DNA of 34,207 bases from NCBI GenBank assembly GCA_965662545.1, contig CBFIHZ010000038.1, forward strand, positions 1-34,207, in the 5' to 3' direction. This DNA comes from CPC320 sp002684375 (GTDB taxonomy: Bacteria; Pseudomonadota; Alphaproteobacteria; Rhodobacterales; Rhodobacteraceae). Below the pieces are notes generated by a model. The model had not been told where the DNA came from and made no database searches. It was given only the letters and a program-made list of their open reading frames with translations. A program made the translations under genes and the position numbers. Below, in pieces: positions 1 through 8,504 of the stretch (within the stretch, counting starts at the first letter, position 1; each line of letters opens with the position of its first letter).

Positions 1-136
1 TTCGATGATGATTTGTGCTTCCCTTAAGGTGTAGAAGCTCTCTGCGTTAAGCAGTTCATCTCTGAACCTGCCATTGAAGCTTTCACAATATCCATTCTCC
101 CAAGGAGAACCTGGCTCGATGTAGGCAGTGTACTTT
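1..136 (-). pseudogene. IS3-family transposase (OrfB) C-terminal fragment, runs off the window edge
   Basis: Read on the minus strand, about 45 codons match the end of the IS3-family DDE integrase core, including the hallmark stretch IEPGSPWENGYCESFNGRF and then RDELLNAESFYTLREAQ. The Glu of CESF is the third acidic residue of the DDE triad. The frame is open to position 1, so the C-terminus lies outside the window. Upstream it has no transposase sequence: it joins, in a different frame, the start of a tyrosine-integrase gene around 128-136. The first two catalytic Asp residues are therefore absent and this copy cannot transpose. The motif wording is typical of IS3 elements common in Rhodobacterales. 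No terminal inverted repeat is visible at the junction, which suggests a recombination or deletion scar, not a clean insertion. Confidence 0.85.
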
Positions 137-301
137 TGGGAGCCTGCGAATGGCCTCATCATAGGTGGTACCCAACTGCCTGTAGACGGTTGCTTTGGGA
201 ATCACTTGGCGCAAAGAGACGGGTACATTGCGCTTGTAGCGGTACGAACCATTGGCTCGTTGGAAAACATATTTGGGAAGTTTGGGCATTTTCTTGTCCA
301 T
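128..301 (-). pseudogene. Tyrosine recombinase/integrase N-terminal remnant (DUF6538-like)
   Basis: An ATG at 301 opens a reading frame whose first ~57 residues (beginning MDKKMPKLPKYVFQRANGSY, ending near YDEAIRRLPKVH) resemble the N-terminal DUF6538 arm-binding domain of alphaproteobacterial tyrosine integrases. After about position 128 the frame continues for 14 codons of unrelated sequence to a stop at 83, because IS3 transposase sequence in another frame takes over. The SAM-like core-binding domain and the catalytic R-H-R-Y domain are missing. The gene points away from tRNA-Leu (479-564), the usual geometry of an integrase at the end of an element inserted into a tRNA 3' end. The element itself would extend left of the window. 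It is non-functional as seen. Confidence 0.8.
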
Positions 302-390
302 TCTGCGTCAGAGTATCTCTGCACAGTTTATTGGATGCAATAGGAATCACGCGTCTGGGTCTGACAGTTTCAGGATTGTTTTTGACGGGA

Positions 391-426
391 GTGGTCCTAA
401 AAGCGGTCCCAAAAGTGGTCCCATAC
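391..426. repeat. Three 12-bp tandem repeats between integrase remnant and tRNA-Leu
   Basis: Three consecutive 12-bp units, gtggtcctaaaa, gcggtcccaaaa and gtggtcccatac, share the core GYGGTCCYAAAA. They lie upstream of the integrase start and downstream of the tRNA 3' end. Iterons here are often arm-type integrase or excisionase sites within an attachment region. That role is inferred from position only. Confidence 0.5.
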
Positions 427-478
427 AGAGCTCATGACCCTGTTTTCATTACTTTTCTTGAACTTATAGGGAGTTAAC

Positions 479-564
479 TGGTGCCCAGGAGAGGACTCGA
501 ACCTCCACATCCTTGCGAATACTAGCACCTGAAGCTAGCGCGTCTACCATTCCGCCACCTGGGC
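479..564 (-). tRNA. tRNA-Leu (anticodon CAG)
   Basis: On the minus strand the sequence starts GCCCAGGTGGCGGAATGGT and ends CCTCTCCTGGGCACCA, giving a 7-bp acceptor stem GCCCAGG/CCTGGGC, discriminator A and an encoded CCA (479-481). The anticodon stem CTAGC/GCTAG encloses loop TTCAGGT, so the anticodon is CAG, decoding CUG. A class II variable arm follows (TATTCGCAAGGATG), and the T-loop is TTCGAGT. The length of 86 nt is normal for tRNA-Leu. Its 3' end faces the integrase remnant, so it is the likely attachment site of the degraded element to the left. Confidence 0.95.
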
Positions 565-706
565 CACCTTTGAGACCTGCGTGTAATAATGTGGCTGCAC
601 CGTGTCAACGAGGTTTTTGGCGATTTATATCTCCAGTCATGACGGGTTGTTTCACGGGGACTGCCCGCGTAGGTTATGGTCGAGCGCAACAGCGGGAGAT
701 TAATGT

Positions 707-1693
707 ATGTCACAACTTGTCACAATTTTCGGCGGTTCGGGGTTTGTGGGACGCTATATTGCCCGCCGTATGGCGAAAGAGGGCTGGCGGGTCCGGGTTG
801 CAGTGAGGCGGCCAAATGAGGCGTTATTTGTAAAACCTTATGGGGTGGTTGGGCAGGTTGAGCCTGTGTTATGTAATATTCGTGATGAGGCGTCTGTGGC
901 GGCGGCGCTTCAGGGGGCGGATGTGGTGGTCAACTGTGTCGGTGTATTGGCCGAAATCGGCAAGAATAGTTTTGCTGCGTTGCAGCGGGATGGCGCGGAG
1001 AGAATTGCACGGCTTGCCGCGACACATGGCGTTGCACGGTTGATCCATCTGTCTGCAATTGGCGCGGATGTGGAGTCTGAAAGTTTGTATTCTCAGACCA
1101 AAGCAGAGGGAGAGCAGGCTGTCCTAGCGGCGTTTCCTGCAGCGGTGATTTTACGGCCTTCGATTGTTTTTGGCGCGGAAGACGCATTTTTCAACCGCTT
1201 TGCTGCGATGTCGCAATTCGGACCAGTATTGCCGATCATTGGCGCCGAAACCAAATTTCAGCCGGTCTACGTGGATGATGTTGCGCAAGCAGCGGTATCT
1301 GGCGCTTTGGGTCGGGCAGAGCCGGGGATCTATGAATTGGGCGGTCCGGAAGTGTGCAGTTTTCGCGAGCTCATGGAAAAAATGCTATTGGTGATTCAAC
1401 GCCGACGATTGGTTTTGAATGTGCCGTTTTTCGCGGCGCGTTTTATGGCGTTGGGCTTTGACATGGCGCAATTTTTGACAGCGGGGCTGTTAAAAAATGG
1501 CATGATCACTCGTGATCAGGTCAAAAATCTTGGATCGGACAACGTGGTTGGCCAAACTGCAAAAACACTGGGAGATTTAGGGATTGAGCCGCTGGCAATG
1601 GCATCTGTGCTGCCCGATTACCTGTGGCGTTTCCGGCCGTCCGGACAATACGCTGCGATCAAGGACTCGAGCCGCAATTTAAAATCTCACTGA
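707..1693 (+). CDS. Complex I NDUFA9-subunit family NAD(P)-binding protein
   Basis: A 328-residue protein with an N-terminal Rossmann fold (GGSGFVG, residues 9-15) of the atypical short-chain dehydrogenase type. It matches the bacterial relatives of the mitochondrial complex I accessory subunit NDUFA9. Family features include NCVGVLAE after strand 4, the LIHLSAIGAD segment and YSQTKAEGE in place of a strict YxxxK active site. In mitochondria the homologue binds NADPH without catalysis and supports the complex I matrix arm. The role in bacteria is not established, and a sugar-nucleotide or quinone-linked reductase role is possible. The ATG is preceded by GGGAG. It is a single gene flanked by tRNA-Leu and a ~310-bp spacer. 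Confidence 0.85.
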   Translation: MSQLVTIFGGSGFVGRYIARRMAKEGWRVRVAVRRPNEALFVKPYGVVGQVEPVLCNIRDEASVAAALQGADVVVNCVGVLAEIGKNSFAALQRDGAERIARLAATHGVARLIHLSAIGADVESESLYSQTKAEGEQAVLAAFPAAVILRPSIVFGAEDAFFNRFAAMSQFGPVLPIIGAETKFQPVYVDDVAQAAVSGALGRAEPGIYELGGPEVCSFRELMEKMLLVIQRRRLVLNVPFFAARFMALGFDMAQFLTAGLLKNGMITRDQVKNLGSDNVVGQTAKTLGDLGIEPLAMASVLPDYLWRFRPSGQYAAIKDSSRNLKSH

Positions 1694-2005
1694 CCGGGCC
1701 TATTGTAAAGATCTCGAAACAACACGATCTCAAACCAACAAAATAGTGTCCGTTGGGATTGTCGCTTCTACGCGCTTGGCAGCGTCTAAGATTAAGCCCC
1801 CAAAGACCTGTCAGGCTTTGCACTACCTTCGCCGACTGCGGTCACAGAATGGTGTTGGGCCAGGCAACATTTGAATTTTGGGGTTGGCTTGATGGACCCC
1901 CAATAGAATTTTGAGCGTAAGCAGGGTTGTATAAAGCAAAATCTCATTTATGTCAGACTGAGCCAATAAAAGCTCACTCTTTGAATGCAAAAGGAACACA
2001 GTAAA
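1694..2005. other. Intergenic spacer, no gene seen
   Basis: About 310 bp between the NDUFA9-like gene and asd. No convincing ORF, tRNA or strong terminator hairpin was found. The promoter of asd probably lies in the AT-richer part from about 1910. Confidence 0.4.
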
Positions 2006-3028
2006 ATGGGGTATAGGATTGCGGTTGTAGGTGCGACGGGCAACGTCGGTCATGAAATGCTGAATATTTTGGCTGAACGCGCTTTTCCCGTTGATGAAAT
2101 AGTGGCATTGGCCAGCCGCAAATCGCTGGGAACAGAAGTTTCATTTGGCGATAAAACCCTGAAAACCAAAGATCTCGACAGTTTTGATTTCACTGGTTGG
2201 GACATTGCGCTCTTTGCTGTGGGTTCAGAGGCCACCAAACTCTATGCCCCCAAGGCGGCTGCCTCTGGATGTGTGGTGATTGATAACAGTTCTCTGTACC
2301 GGTATGATCCGGACATTCCATTGATCGTGCCCGAGGTCAATGCAGAGGCAATTGTTGACTATTCAAAGAAAAATATCATAGCCAACCCAAATTGTTCAAC
2401 GGCACAGATGGTTGTCGCGCTCAAGCCGCTGCATGACCGGGCACGGATCAAGCGGGTTGTGGTCAGTACTTACCAATCAGTTTCAGGTGCAGGCAAAGCG
2501 GGCATGGACGAGCTGTGGGATCAAACAAAAGCCGTCTATAACCCCACCAGTGATGTGCCGCCCAAAGCCTTTTCGAAACAGATTGCATTCAATGTGATCC
2601 CACACATCGATGCATTTATGGAAGATGGCACCACCAAAGAAGAGTGGAAAATGGTCGCTGAGACAAAAAAGATCATTGATCGGTCGATCAAAGTAACGGC
2701 GACCTGTGTTCGTGTGCCGGTATTTGTTGGCCATTCAGAGGCGATTAACATCGAATTTGAAGAGTTTCTCGACGAGGACGAGGCCCGCGATATCCTGCGT
2801 GAGGCACCGGGCATCATGGTGATCGATAAGCGCGAGAATGGCGGCTATGTCACACCCACAGAATGTGTTGGAGATTTTGCGACATTTATCAGTCGTATCC
2901 GGCAAGACAGCACGATCGAAAACGGTCTCAACCTTTGGTGTGTCAGTGACAATCTTCGCAAAGGAGCTGCATTGAACGCGGTGCAAATCGCCGAAACACT
3001 CGGTCAGAGGGTCTTGAAAAAGGGCTGA
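2006..3028 (+). CDS. asd: Aspartate-semialdehyde dehydrogenase
   Basis: It reduces aspartyl-4-phosphate with NADPH to aspartate semialdehyde, the branch point to lysine/diaminopimelate, threonine and methionine. The 340-residue protein has the NADP motif GATGNVG (residues 9-15) and the phosphate-binding VIDNSSLYR segment. The acyl-forming cysteine is Cys130 in ANPNCSTAQM, and the HSEAINIEF segment carries the general-base region. Length and motifs fit the Gram-negative ASADH type. I start at the ATG at 2006, not the in-frame ATG at 1985: the AAAGGA there sits about ten bases upstream, and family members begin directly with the Rossmann strand. A stem-loop with a short T tract follows the stop (3042-3081). 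It appears to be monocistronic. Confidence 0.95.
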   Translation: MGYRIAVVGATGNVGHEMLNILAERAFPVDEIVALASRKSLGTEVSFGDKTLKTKDLDSFDFTGWDIALFAVGSEATKLYAPKAAASGCVVIDNSSLYRYDPDIPLIVPEVNAEAIVDYSKKNIIANPNCSTAQMVVALKPLHDRARIKRVVVSTYQSVSGAGKAGMDELWDQTKAVYNPTSDVPPKAFSKQIAFNVIPHIDAFMEDGTTKEEWKMVAETKKIIDRSIKVTATCVRVPVFVGHSEAINIEFEEFLDEDEARDILREAPGIMVIDKRENGGYVTPTECVGDFATFISRIRQDSTIENGLNLWCVSDNLRKGAALNAVQIAETLGQRVLKKG

Positions 3029-3041
3029 TGCCGCCACTTTT

Positions 3042-3081
3042 GGGCCTGAACGCGTTGCATTGGCGCATCTCAGGCCCTTTC
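3042..3081. terminator. Stem-loop terminator between asd and carbonic anhydrase
   Basis: A perfect 8-bp inverted repeat, GGGCCTGA (3042-3049) and TCAGGCCC (3070-3077), is followed by TTT. It lies between convergent genes, so it may serve both. The T tract is short, so it is moderate evidence for intrinsic termination. Confidence 0.6.
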
Positions 3082-3116
3082 AAATCAGGGCCTAAAGCTA
3101 CCAATATTTATGGGCG

Positions 3117-3767
3117 CTAGACCGGCAGGAACATGCTTGTTTTAGTATCAAAATACTCAAGCTCGCCCTCGCCGATTTCGGTCCACAAGCCGTGCAGGGC
3201 CAGTGTGTCATTTTCTACAGCCTCACGGACAAACGGAAAGCTCATCAAGTTTTCTAAAGATATCAAAACAGCTTCCTTTTCCAGCATACGCAACTGTTTA
3301 TGATGATCGGGCTCATCCTTTACGCGGTCGTAACCGGGTCGTAATATATCCATCCAGCGCCCTACAAAACTTGAGGTCTTTTCCAAATCAGGCGCCTCGC
3401 CACGACACATGTTAAGACAGCCCTGAACACCACCGCAATTGGAATGCCCCAAGACAATAAGATGGGTCACCTTCAGGGCGCTTACTGCATATTCTACGGC
3501 TGCACTTGTGCCGTGGTGATCGCTGTCGGGTTGGTAGGGCGGCACTAAATTTGCCACATTGCGATGGATGAAAAACTCGCCTCGATCGGCTCCAAATATT
3601 GACGTCACATGCACCCTGCTATCACAGCAAGAGATGACCATCGCCCTGGGCCTTTGGTCTTCGCCAGCTATTTTTTTATACCATGCGTGGTTTTCAGCAA
3701 AAGTTGTAGCCTTCCAGCCTTGATAGCGCTGGACTAAATATTTGGGCAGAGGTTTGGCAAAATTCAT
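3117..3767 (-). CDS. Beta-class carbonic anhydrase
   Basis: It interconverts CO2 and bicarbonate in the cytoplasm, supplying bicarbonate to carboxylases. The 216-residue protein has the beta-class zinc site: Cys47 and the Asp49-Arg51 dyad in SCCDSR, with His108 and Cys111 in LGHSNCGG. The surrounding FIHRNVANLVPP and AVEYAVSALKVTHLIVLGH segments are typical of the prokaryotic can/cynT group. The ATG at 3767 is preceded by GGAG at five bases. The gene faces asd convergently and diverges from the small gene starting at 3911, so the ~140 bp between them carries two promoters. The number of family members in the genome cannot be judged, so I leave the symbol blank. Confidence 0.95.
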   Translation of the reverse strand: MNFAKPLPKYLVQRYQGWKATTFAENHAWYKKIAGEDQRPRAMVISCCDSRVHVTSIFGADRGEFFIHRNVANLVPPYQPDSDHHGTSAAVEYAVSALKVTHLIVLGHSNCGGVQGCLNMCRGEAPDLEKTSSFVGRWMDILRPGYDRVKDEPDHHKQLRMLEKEAVLISLENLMSFPFVREAVENDTLALHGLWTEIGEGELEYFDTKTSMFLPV

Positions 3768-3910
3768 CAGTACTCCGGGATATAAGTTGCGGTGTTATGA
3801 CTGGTCTTAGAGGTATTTTGACTAAATTCCGAGGGAAAATTTGGCGCAACATAAAGGAATTGGGAACTATTAACGGTCAAAAATGTGATCGCGGGAAAAA
3901 GGGGAACGAT

Positions 3911-4291
3911 GTGGAACATGTGAAACTGAATCTACCGGATGAGCAAAGTTGTTTGGATATAAAGCCACTTTTGTCGATATGTCGAAATTTGGCTGTTCCT
4001 CAAGCAGCTGAATTACTATGCCGGGAAATGCAACAGCTCGCCGATCTTTTGACCGAGTGTCAAAAAGGCTATCAAAAGGCTGAATATTGTCTTGCCCGCC
4101 GGAAACTCGAAGAGATCGAAGCCTTTAGCAAACTGATTGGTCTGCCCGTTCTGGAGCGTGTAGCACGCGATGTTCGAAACTGTATTGATGTTTACGACTC
4201 GGTGGCCCTATCGGCAACGATGTCGCGGTTGCTGCGCATGGGCGAGCAATCGTTGACGGCAATCTGGGATTTGCAGGATAGGATGCATTAG
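3911..4291 (+). CDS. Hypothetical helical protein, 126 aa
   Basis: Not recognised as a named family. I start at the GTG at 3911 because AAAAAGGGGAA lies just upstream; an in-frame start at 3797 would add 38 basic, low-complexity residues with no clear ribosome-binding site. The product is soluble and predicted mostly helical, with four Cys, a leucine-rich middle and the motif ARRKLEEIEAFSKLIGLPVLERVARDVR. The size and all-helical layout recall histidine-phosphotransfer or four-helix-bundle proteins, but I see no conserved HxxKG-type histidine and do not assign that function. No transmembrane segment or signal peptide is seen. It is transcribed alone, divergent from carbonic anhydrase. Confidence 0.6.
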   Translation: MEHVKLNLPDEQSCLDIKPLLSICRNLAVPQAAELLCREMQQLADLLTECQKGYQKAEYCLARRKLEEIEAFSKLIGLPVLERVARDVRNCIDVYDSVALSATMSRLLRMGEQSLTAIWDLQDRMH

Positions 4292-4606
4292 GTGCACCGC
4301 CGCTTGATACTCTGATTTTTGAGCAAAGTTCAGCAGCACGCCAAACTTCAAGGTGGCGTCAGTGCCATTTTGCAAGGCTGGGGAGTAAAATACCTAAATC
4401 CTATTGATCGATTTGAAAAGATCGTGCGGTTTCGACCTGTTTGGCGCGCTTTTACAGCCCGATAGGCCGCCACATGGCTGGTTTTCCGTCATGTCGGTCG
4501 CTGCAGTTTTTCTTTTTAAGTAATTCGTTCATGCTTGCGGCGCGCTGCTCTTGCAGGTTTGAAAGGGGCGGGTACAGTGGGGTCGAAAGTCGCAAGGATA
4601 CCCATT
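4292..4606. other. Intergenic region upstream of the aminopeptidase operon
   Basis: About 315 bp with no supported gene. An upstream in-frame ATG at 4535 would extend the aminopeptidase by 24 residues, but the better ribosome-binding site is at 4592-4596. The promoter of the three-gene operon is expected here; I see no clear operator. Confidence 0.4.
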
Positions 4607-5992
4607 ATGTCGCTCACCTTCGCCGAGGCCACAAAAACCTCTATTCCGGTTATCGTTTTGGATACCTCCGCTTTGGAAGATTGGTGCGATGCCCAACCCC
4701 AGCGGGTGCGTAACTGGGTGATGTCATCAAAGTTTACCGCCGGACTGGGGCAGGCCCTTTTGGTGCCATCGGATCGTGGTGATCCCCAGTGCGCGTTGAT
4801 CGGCTATGGCTCTGCCTCCAAGCGCAAACGAAGTCGTTTTGCTCTGGCCGACGCAGTCGGTAAACTGCCTGAGGGGTGTTACCATCTTCAGCAAGGTATT
4901 CCCGAGGCAGATCTGGATGAGCAAGCACTCGGTTGGCTGCTTGCGGGGTACAGTTTTCAAAAATACCACAAAAAACCCATAGCTTCCGTGCGGTTGAAAG
5001 CTCCTGACGGGGTTGATGCTGCGCGTCTTGAGGCGATTGCTGCCGGAGAGGCCCTGATCCGCGATCTGGTTAACACACCTGCCAGTGATATGGGCCCAGC
5101 ACAACTTGAGGCTGCCTGTCACGATCTGGCGGGACGGTTTGATGCGCAGATTACCGCGATCGAGGGCGTGGCGCTGCTGGCTCAAAATTTGCCAATGATC
5201 CATGCTGTCGGGCGCGCGGCAGATCAGGCACCGCGCCTGATAGATATGCGCTGGGGGACACAGGGACCAACGTTGACCTTGGTGGGAAAGGGCGTGTGTT
5301 TCGACACTGGTGGCCTTAACCTAAAACCCGGAAACTCGATGGGTCTGATGAAAAAAGATATGGGAGGTGCGGCCAATGTTCTGGGTTTGGCCCAGATGAT
5401 TATGGCGCTAAACCTGCCCTTGCGCTTGCGGGTGCTCATCCCGGCGGTTGAAAATGCGGTCAGTAGCAATTCCTTTCGCCCGCAGGATATCTTGACATCG
5501 CGTAAGGGGTTGACGGTTGAGATTAATAATACCGATGCCGAGGGACGGTTGGTTCTGGCTGATGCATTGGCGCTGGGGGATGAGGAAAGCCCCGATTTAA
5601 TGATTTCGATGGCGACTTTGACAGGCGCAGCACGGGTTGCTGTCGGCCCTGATCTGGCGCCTTTTTATACGGATAGTGACGCTTTGGCACAGGTGCTTTT
5701 AAACAGTGGGAAACGCACGGCCGATCCGGTTTGGAGGATGCCGTTTTGGGACCCTTATGAACCCTTGATCGAGCCGGGCATTGCCGATCTAGATAACGCA
5801 CCGGCGGGCGGGTTCGCCGGATCGATTACCGCAGCATTGTTTTTGCGGCGGTTTGTCGAACAGGCCAAAGACTATATTCATTTTGATATTTATAGCTGGC
5901 AACGCACGGCCGCCCCAGGGCGCAGTAAAGGCGGATTGGGGCAGGGGCCGCGCGCGCTGCTTGAGGCACTGCCCCACCTGTTGGCATTGTGA
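4607..5992 (+). CDS. M17 family leucyl aminopeptidase
   Basis: A cytosolic two-metal aminopeptidase that removes N-terminal residues from peptides. The 461-residue protein carries the whole catalytic set with PepA-like spacing: Lys228 and Asp233 in GKGVCFDTGG, Lys240 in LNLKPG, Asp251 in MKKDMGGAA, then Asp310, Glu312 and Arg314 in NTDAEGRL. The N-terminal ~150 residues form the variable macro-like domain. I start at the ATG at 4607 because AAGGA lies eight bases upstream. Its stop overlaps the GTG start of the NlpC/P60 gene by four bases (GTGA), implying translational coupling. The catalytic set is complete, so it should be active. It is a PepA relative, but its exact subfamily was not tested. 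Confidence 0.93.
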   Translation: MSLTFAEATKTSIPVIVLDTSALEDWCDAQPQRVRNWVMSSKFTAGLGQALLVPSDRGDPQCALIGYGSASKRKRSRFALADAVGKLPEGCYHLQQGIPEADLDEQALGWLLAGYSFQKYHKKPIASVRLKAPDGVDAARLEAIAAGEALIRDLVNTPASDMGPAQLEAACHDLAGRFDAQITAIEGVALLAQNLPMIHAVGRAADQAPRLIDMRWGTQGPTLTLVGKGVCFDTGGLNLKPGNSMGLMKKDMGGAANVLGLAQMIMALNLPLRLRVLIPAVENAVSSNSFRPQDILTSRKGLTVEINNTDAEGRLVLADALALGDEESPDLMISMATLTGAARVAVGPDLAPFYTDSDALAQVLLNSGKRTADPVWRMPFWDPYEPLIEPGIADLDNAPAGGFAGSITAALFLRRFVEQAKDYIHFDIYSWQRTAAPGRSKGGLGQGPRALLEALPHLLAL

Positions 5993-6870
5993 TCGACCGC
6001 CGGCTTAGGGCTGCGAATACGCATGTTGCGGCGATTGCGTTGAAAGGGCAAGTGGCAGCACCACGCTATGTCCAAGGTGAGACGCAGCAGGTTATTGTGC
6101 CAGTGGCAGATTTATGCGCGACGCCAAATGGGGCCCGTGATCGGCAACTTTTGCTGGGGGAGTGGGTGCATGTATTTGATACCCGGGGAGGCTGGTCATT
6201 TGTTCAGGCGGACAAAGACGGGTATGTTGGCTATCTTATGGCGAGCCAGTTAGGTGTTGGACAGACCACAAGTCACTGGGTCAGCGCCGCGGCGACGCAT
6301 CTTTATCCAAGACCAGATTTTAAAGTCAAACAGACGGCACGATTGTCCCTCGGTACAGCTGTGGCAGTGACAACAACTGTGGATCGCTTTAGCAAAACGC
6401 CCTTTGGCTGGATCCCAACAGTGCATCTTTCAGCTGCGTCATCGCGCCCAGCCGATCCGGTTGCTGTGGCAGAGCGCCTGTTGGGCACGCCTTATTTATG
6501 GGGTGGTAACAGCCGTGATGGCATCGATTGTTCGGGTTTGGTCCAACTGGCCTGCTGGATCTGTGGGTTTGACTGTCCGGCGGACAGTGATTTGCAGGCC
6601 GCGTCCTTGGGTGTTGAACTGGACAGTGATGCAGAGGTGCGGCGTGGCGATCTGCTGTTTTGGCATGGGCATGTGGCTTTTGTGGTGGATCACGACATGC
6701 TGCTGCACGCAAATGCCGGACATATGATGACGGTCTATGAACCGCTCGAGACTGCAGTTGACCGGATTGCGGCGCAGGGCGACGGGGGAATCACTCTGCG
6801 GCGGCGCCTGACAAAGCCGGAAAATGGCCCCAACAATAAGACGATTACAACGGAGAAGACAGATGATTGA
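5989..6870 (+). CDS. NlpC/P60 cysteine hydrolase with N-terminal SH3-type domains
   Basis: Probably cleaves peptidoglycan stem peptides, of the D-glutamyl-diaminopimelate endopeptidase type. Of 293 residues, ~30-90 form one bacterial SH3-like module and ~95-150 a second. The NlpC/P60 domain starts near 155, with Cys181 in DGIDCSGLVQLA, His228 in HGHVAF and a third polar residue at His240. No signal peptide is evident, so the enzyme may act on recycled muropeptides in the cytoplasm, like YkfC-type enzymes; this fits the upstream aminopeptidase. The GTG start overlaps the aminopeptidase stop by four bases, and the 3' end overlaps the next gene by eight, so the three proteins look co-translated. 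Confidence 0.9.
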   Translation: MIDRRLRAANTHVAAIALKGQVAAPRYVQGETQQVIVPVADLCATPNGARDRQLLLGEWVHVFDTRGGWSFVQADKDGYVGYLMASQLGVGQTTSHWVSAAATHLYPRPDFKVKQTARLSLGTAVAVTTTVDRFSKTPFGWIPTVHLSAASSRPADPVAVAERLLGTPYLWGGNSRDGIDCSGLVQLACWICGFDCPADSDLQAASLGVELDSDAEVRRGDLLFWHGHVAFVVDHDMLLHANAGHMMTVYEPLETAVDRIAAQGDGGITLRRRLTKPENGPNNKTITTEKTDD

Positions 6871-7819
6871 CACTTTTTTCCATCCGGTTTCCGGATTTGA
6901 GTTGCCGCGGTTCGCCGGGGTGCCGACGTTTATGCGCCTGCCGCATGTTGCTCCGGACCATCCGCGGTTTTCAGACGTACAGATCGGTCTGATTGGTGTG
7001 CCGTGGGATGCCGGCACGACCAACCGTCCCGGTCCGCGCCACGGACCGCGTCAGTTACGCGACGCTTCAACAATGATCCGTGCGCAACACTGTGTGAGCG
7101 GCATGCGCCCCTATGAGGCGGCCAACTGCGCTGATCTGGGGGATGTCGGACCAAATCCAGTGGATATTATCGATAGTATGGAGCGGATCACCGCGTTTTA
7201 TAAATCGGTGAAAAGCGCGGGGATCCTGCCTCTAACTGCGGGGGGGGATCATCTGACGTCACTGCCAGTCCTGAAAGCACTGGCGCAGGATGCCCCCGTC
7301 GGGATGATCCATTTTGACAGTCACACGGATTTGTTTAACAGCTATTTTAACGGGTCGCTGTACACTCATGGCACGCCGTTCCGCCGCGCTGTCGAAGAGG
7401 GGTTTCTCGATCCCAAACGGATGGTCCAGATTGGCATTCGCGGAACCCAATACGATTCAGAAGATTACGATTTTGCCAAGGCAGAGGGGATCCGTATCAT
7501 TCCGATAGAGGAGTTTTTTGATCGCGGTGTGCCTGACGTAATGCAAGAAGCCCGCGAAATTGCAGGCACTGGCGATACTTATATTTCGTATGATATCGAT
7601 TTCGTAGACCCGACATTTGCACCGGGTACCGGCACGCCGGAAGTGGGCGGGCCCAATAGCTATCAGGCGCTGCAGGTGGTGCGCGAGTTACAGGGCGTGC
7701 GGATCGTGGGCGCGGATATGGTTGAGGTCTCACCACCGTTTGATCAATCTGGTGGCACCGCTTTTCTGGGGGTTTCGATTATGTTCGAACTTTTGTGCCA
7801 GATGGCGGCTCAGGTTTAG
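6863..7819 (+). CDS. speB: Agmatinase-family ureohydrolase
   Basis: A manganese-dependent ureohydrolase that would split a guanidino compound, classically agmatine, into urea and an amine. The 318-residue protein shows His130 (GGDH), Asp152, His154 and Asp156 (DSHTD), and Asp244/Asp246 (SYDID) as the binuclear metal ligands, plus the family end motif FAPGTGTPEVGG. The start is the ATG at 6863 with GGAGAAG upstream; it overlaps the NlpC/P60 stop by eight bases. The DSHTD version of the metal motif also occurs in guanidinobutyrase and guanidinopropionase relatives, so the substrate is not certain and the symbol is provisional. Co-translation with peptidoglycan and peptide hydrolases suggests nitrogen scavenging. 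Confidence 0.85.
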   Translation: MIDTFFHPVSGFELPRFAGVPTFMRLPHVAPDHPRFSDVQIGLIGVPWDAGTTNRPGPRHGPRQLRDASTMIRAQHCVSGMRPYEAANCADLGDVGPNPVDIIDSMERITAFYKSVKSAGILPLTAGGDHLTSLPVLKALAQDAPVGMIHFDSHTDLFNSYFNGSLYTHGTPFRRAVEEGFLDPKRMVQIGIRGTQYDSEDYDFAKAEGIRIIPIEEFFDRGVPDVMQEAREIAGTGDTYISYDIDFVDPTFAPGTGTPEVGGPNSYQALQVVRELQGVRIVGADMVEVSPPFDQSGGTAFLGVSIMFELLCQMAAQV

Positions 7820-7859
7820 AGCTGGGGATCGATCTGCCTGGGTCGGGCAGCAGGTTGTT

Positions 7860-8501
7860 TCAAGATACACGCAGGTCGTCATAGCCCAACATCACATGGT
7901 CCCGATAGGCCTGCCTTTGGGTAAGACCCCCGTAATAGCGTGCCAGATTTGGTAACGCTTTTCGGGTGATTTCGATATTATAGTAGCGGTATAGGATATG
8001 ACCGAATTGAACATCGGCGAGACAAAAGCTGTTGCCTGCCAGAAACTTGTTGCGTCCCAATTGTGCTTCGGCGATTGCAAGTTTGTGCTCAAGCGCGGTG
8101 ACGGCGGCACGAATGGCGGGCTGGTTGTGGTCGGCTGCTGCGGTGCGGATGACTCGCCAAAACACCGGTCCTGTGAAGGATAATGCAATGTTGATCTTTG
8201 CCCATTCGGCCCATTGATCAACTTGCGATTGGTGCTCGATCTCGGTTGGCCAAAAGGGGGGCTTGGCGTATTTGCAACACAGGTACCTGAGGATTGCACC
8301 AGTTTCCCAGATGGGCGGACCAGTTCCGTCTTGCAAAACCGGAATGGTCTGATTGGGGTTCAATGCAGTAAACTGGGTGCTGTTTGTGCCACCAAATCTG
8401 CCGCCTATATTGTGTCTTTGAACCGGTAAATCCAATTCTGCAAGGCACCACATCAAGGCCTGTACATTCGAAGACGAGCTGCGCCCCCAGACCGTGAGCA
8501 T
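7860..8501 (-). CDS. Glutathione S-transferase family protein
   Basis: A 213-residue cytosolic GST. The thioredoxin-like N-domain holds the RSSSSN segment (likely Ser or Asn activating the thiol), the cis-proline in NQTIPVLQDG and the glutathione-contacting IWETGAILRYL. The C-terminal helical domain contains the N-capping box region FCLADVQFGHILYRYY. It belongs to the broad bacterial GST class that acts in detoxification, but substrate cannot be read from sequence. The ATG at 8501 has GAGGAA six bases upstream and only three bases separate it from the DUF2794 stop, so the two are probably one transcript. It ends convergent with the ureohydrolase. Confidence 0.9.
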   Translation of the reverse strand: MLTVWGRSSSSNVQALMWCLAELDLPVQRHNIGGRFGGTNSTQFTALNPNQTIPVLQDGTGPPIWETGAILRYLCCKYAKPPFWPTEIEHQSQVDQWAEWAKINIALSFTGPVFWRVIRTAAADHNQPAIRAAVTALEHKLAIAEAQLGRNKFLAGNSFCLADVQFGHILYRYYNIEITRKALPNLARYYGGLTQRQAYRDHVMLGYDDLRVS

Positions 8502-8504
8502 GAC

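Noticed and set aside
1929..1945. TATAAAGCAAAA followed by CTC, also seen near 32910
   Set aside because: Only ~13 bases are shared, both in promoter-like AT-rich DNA; not enough for a repeat family.
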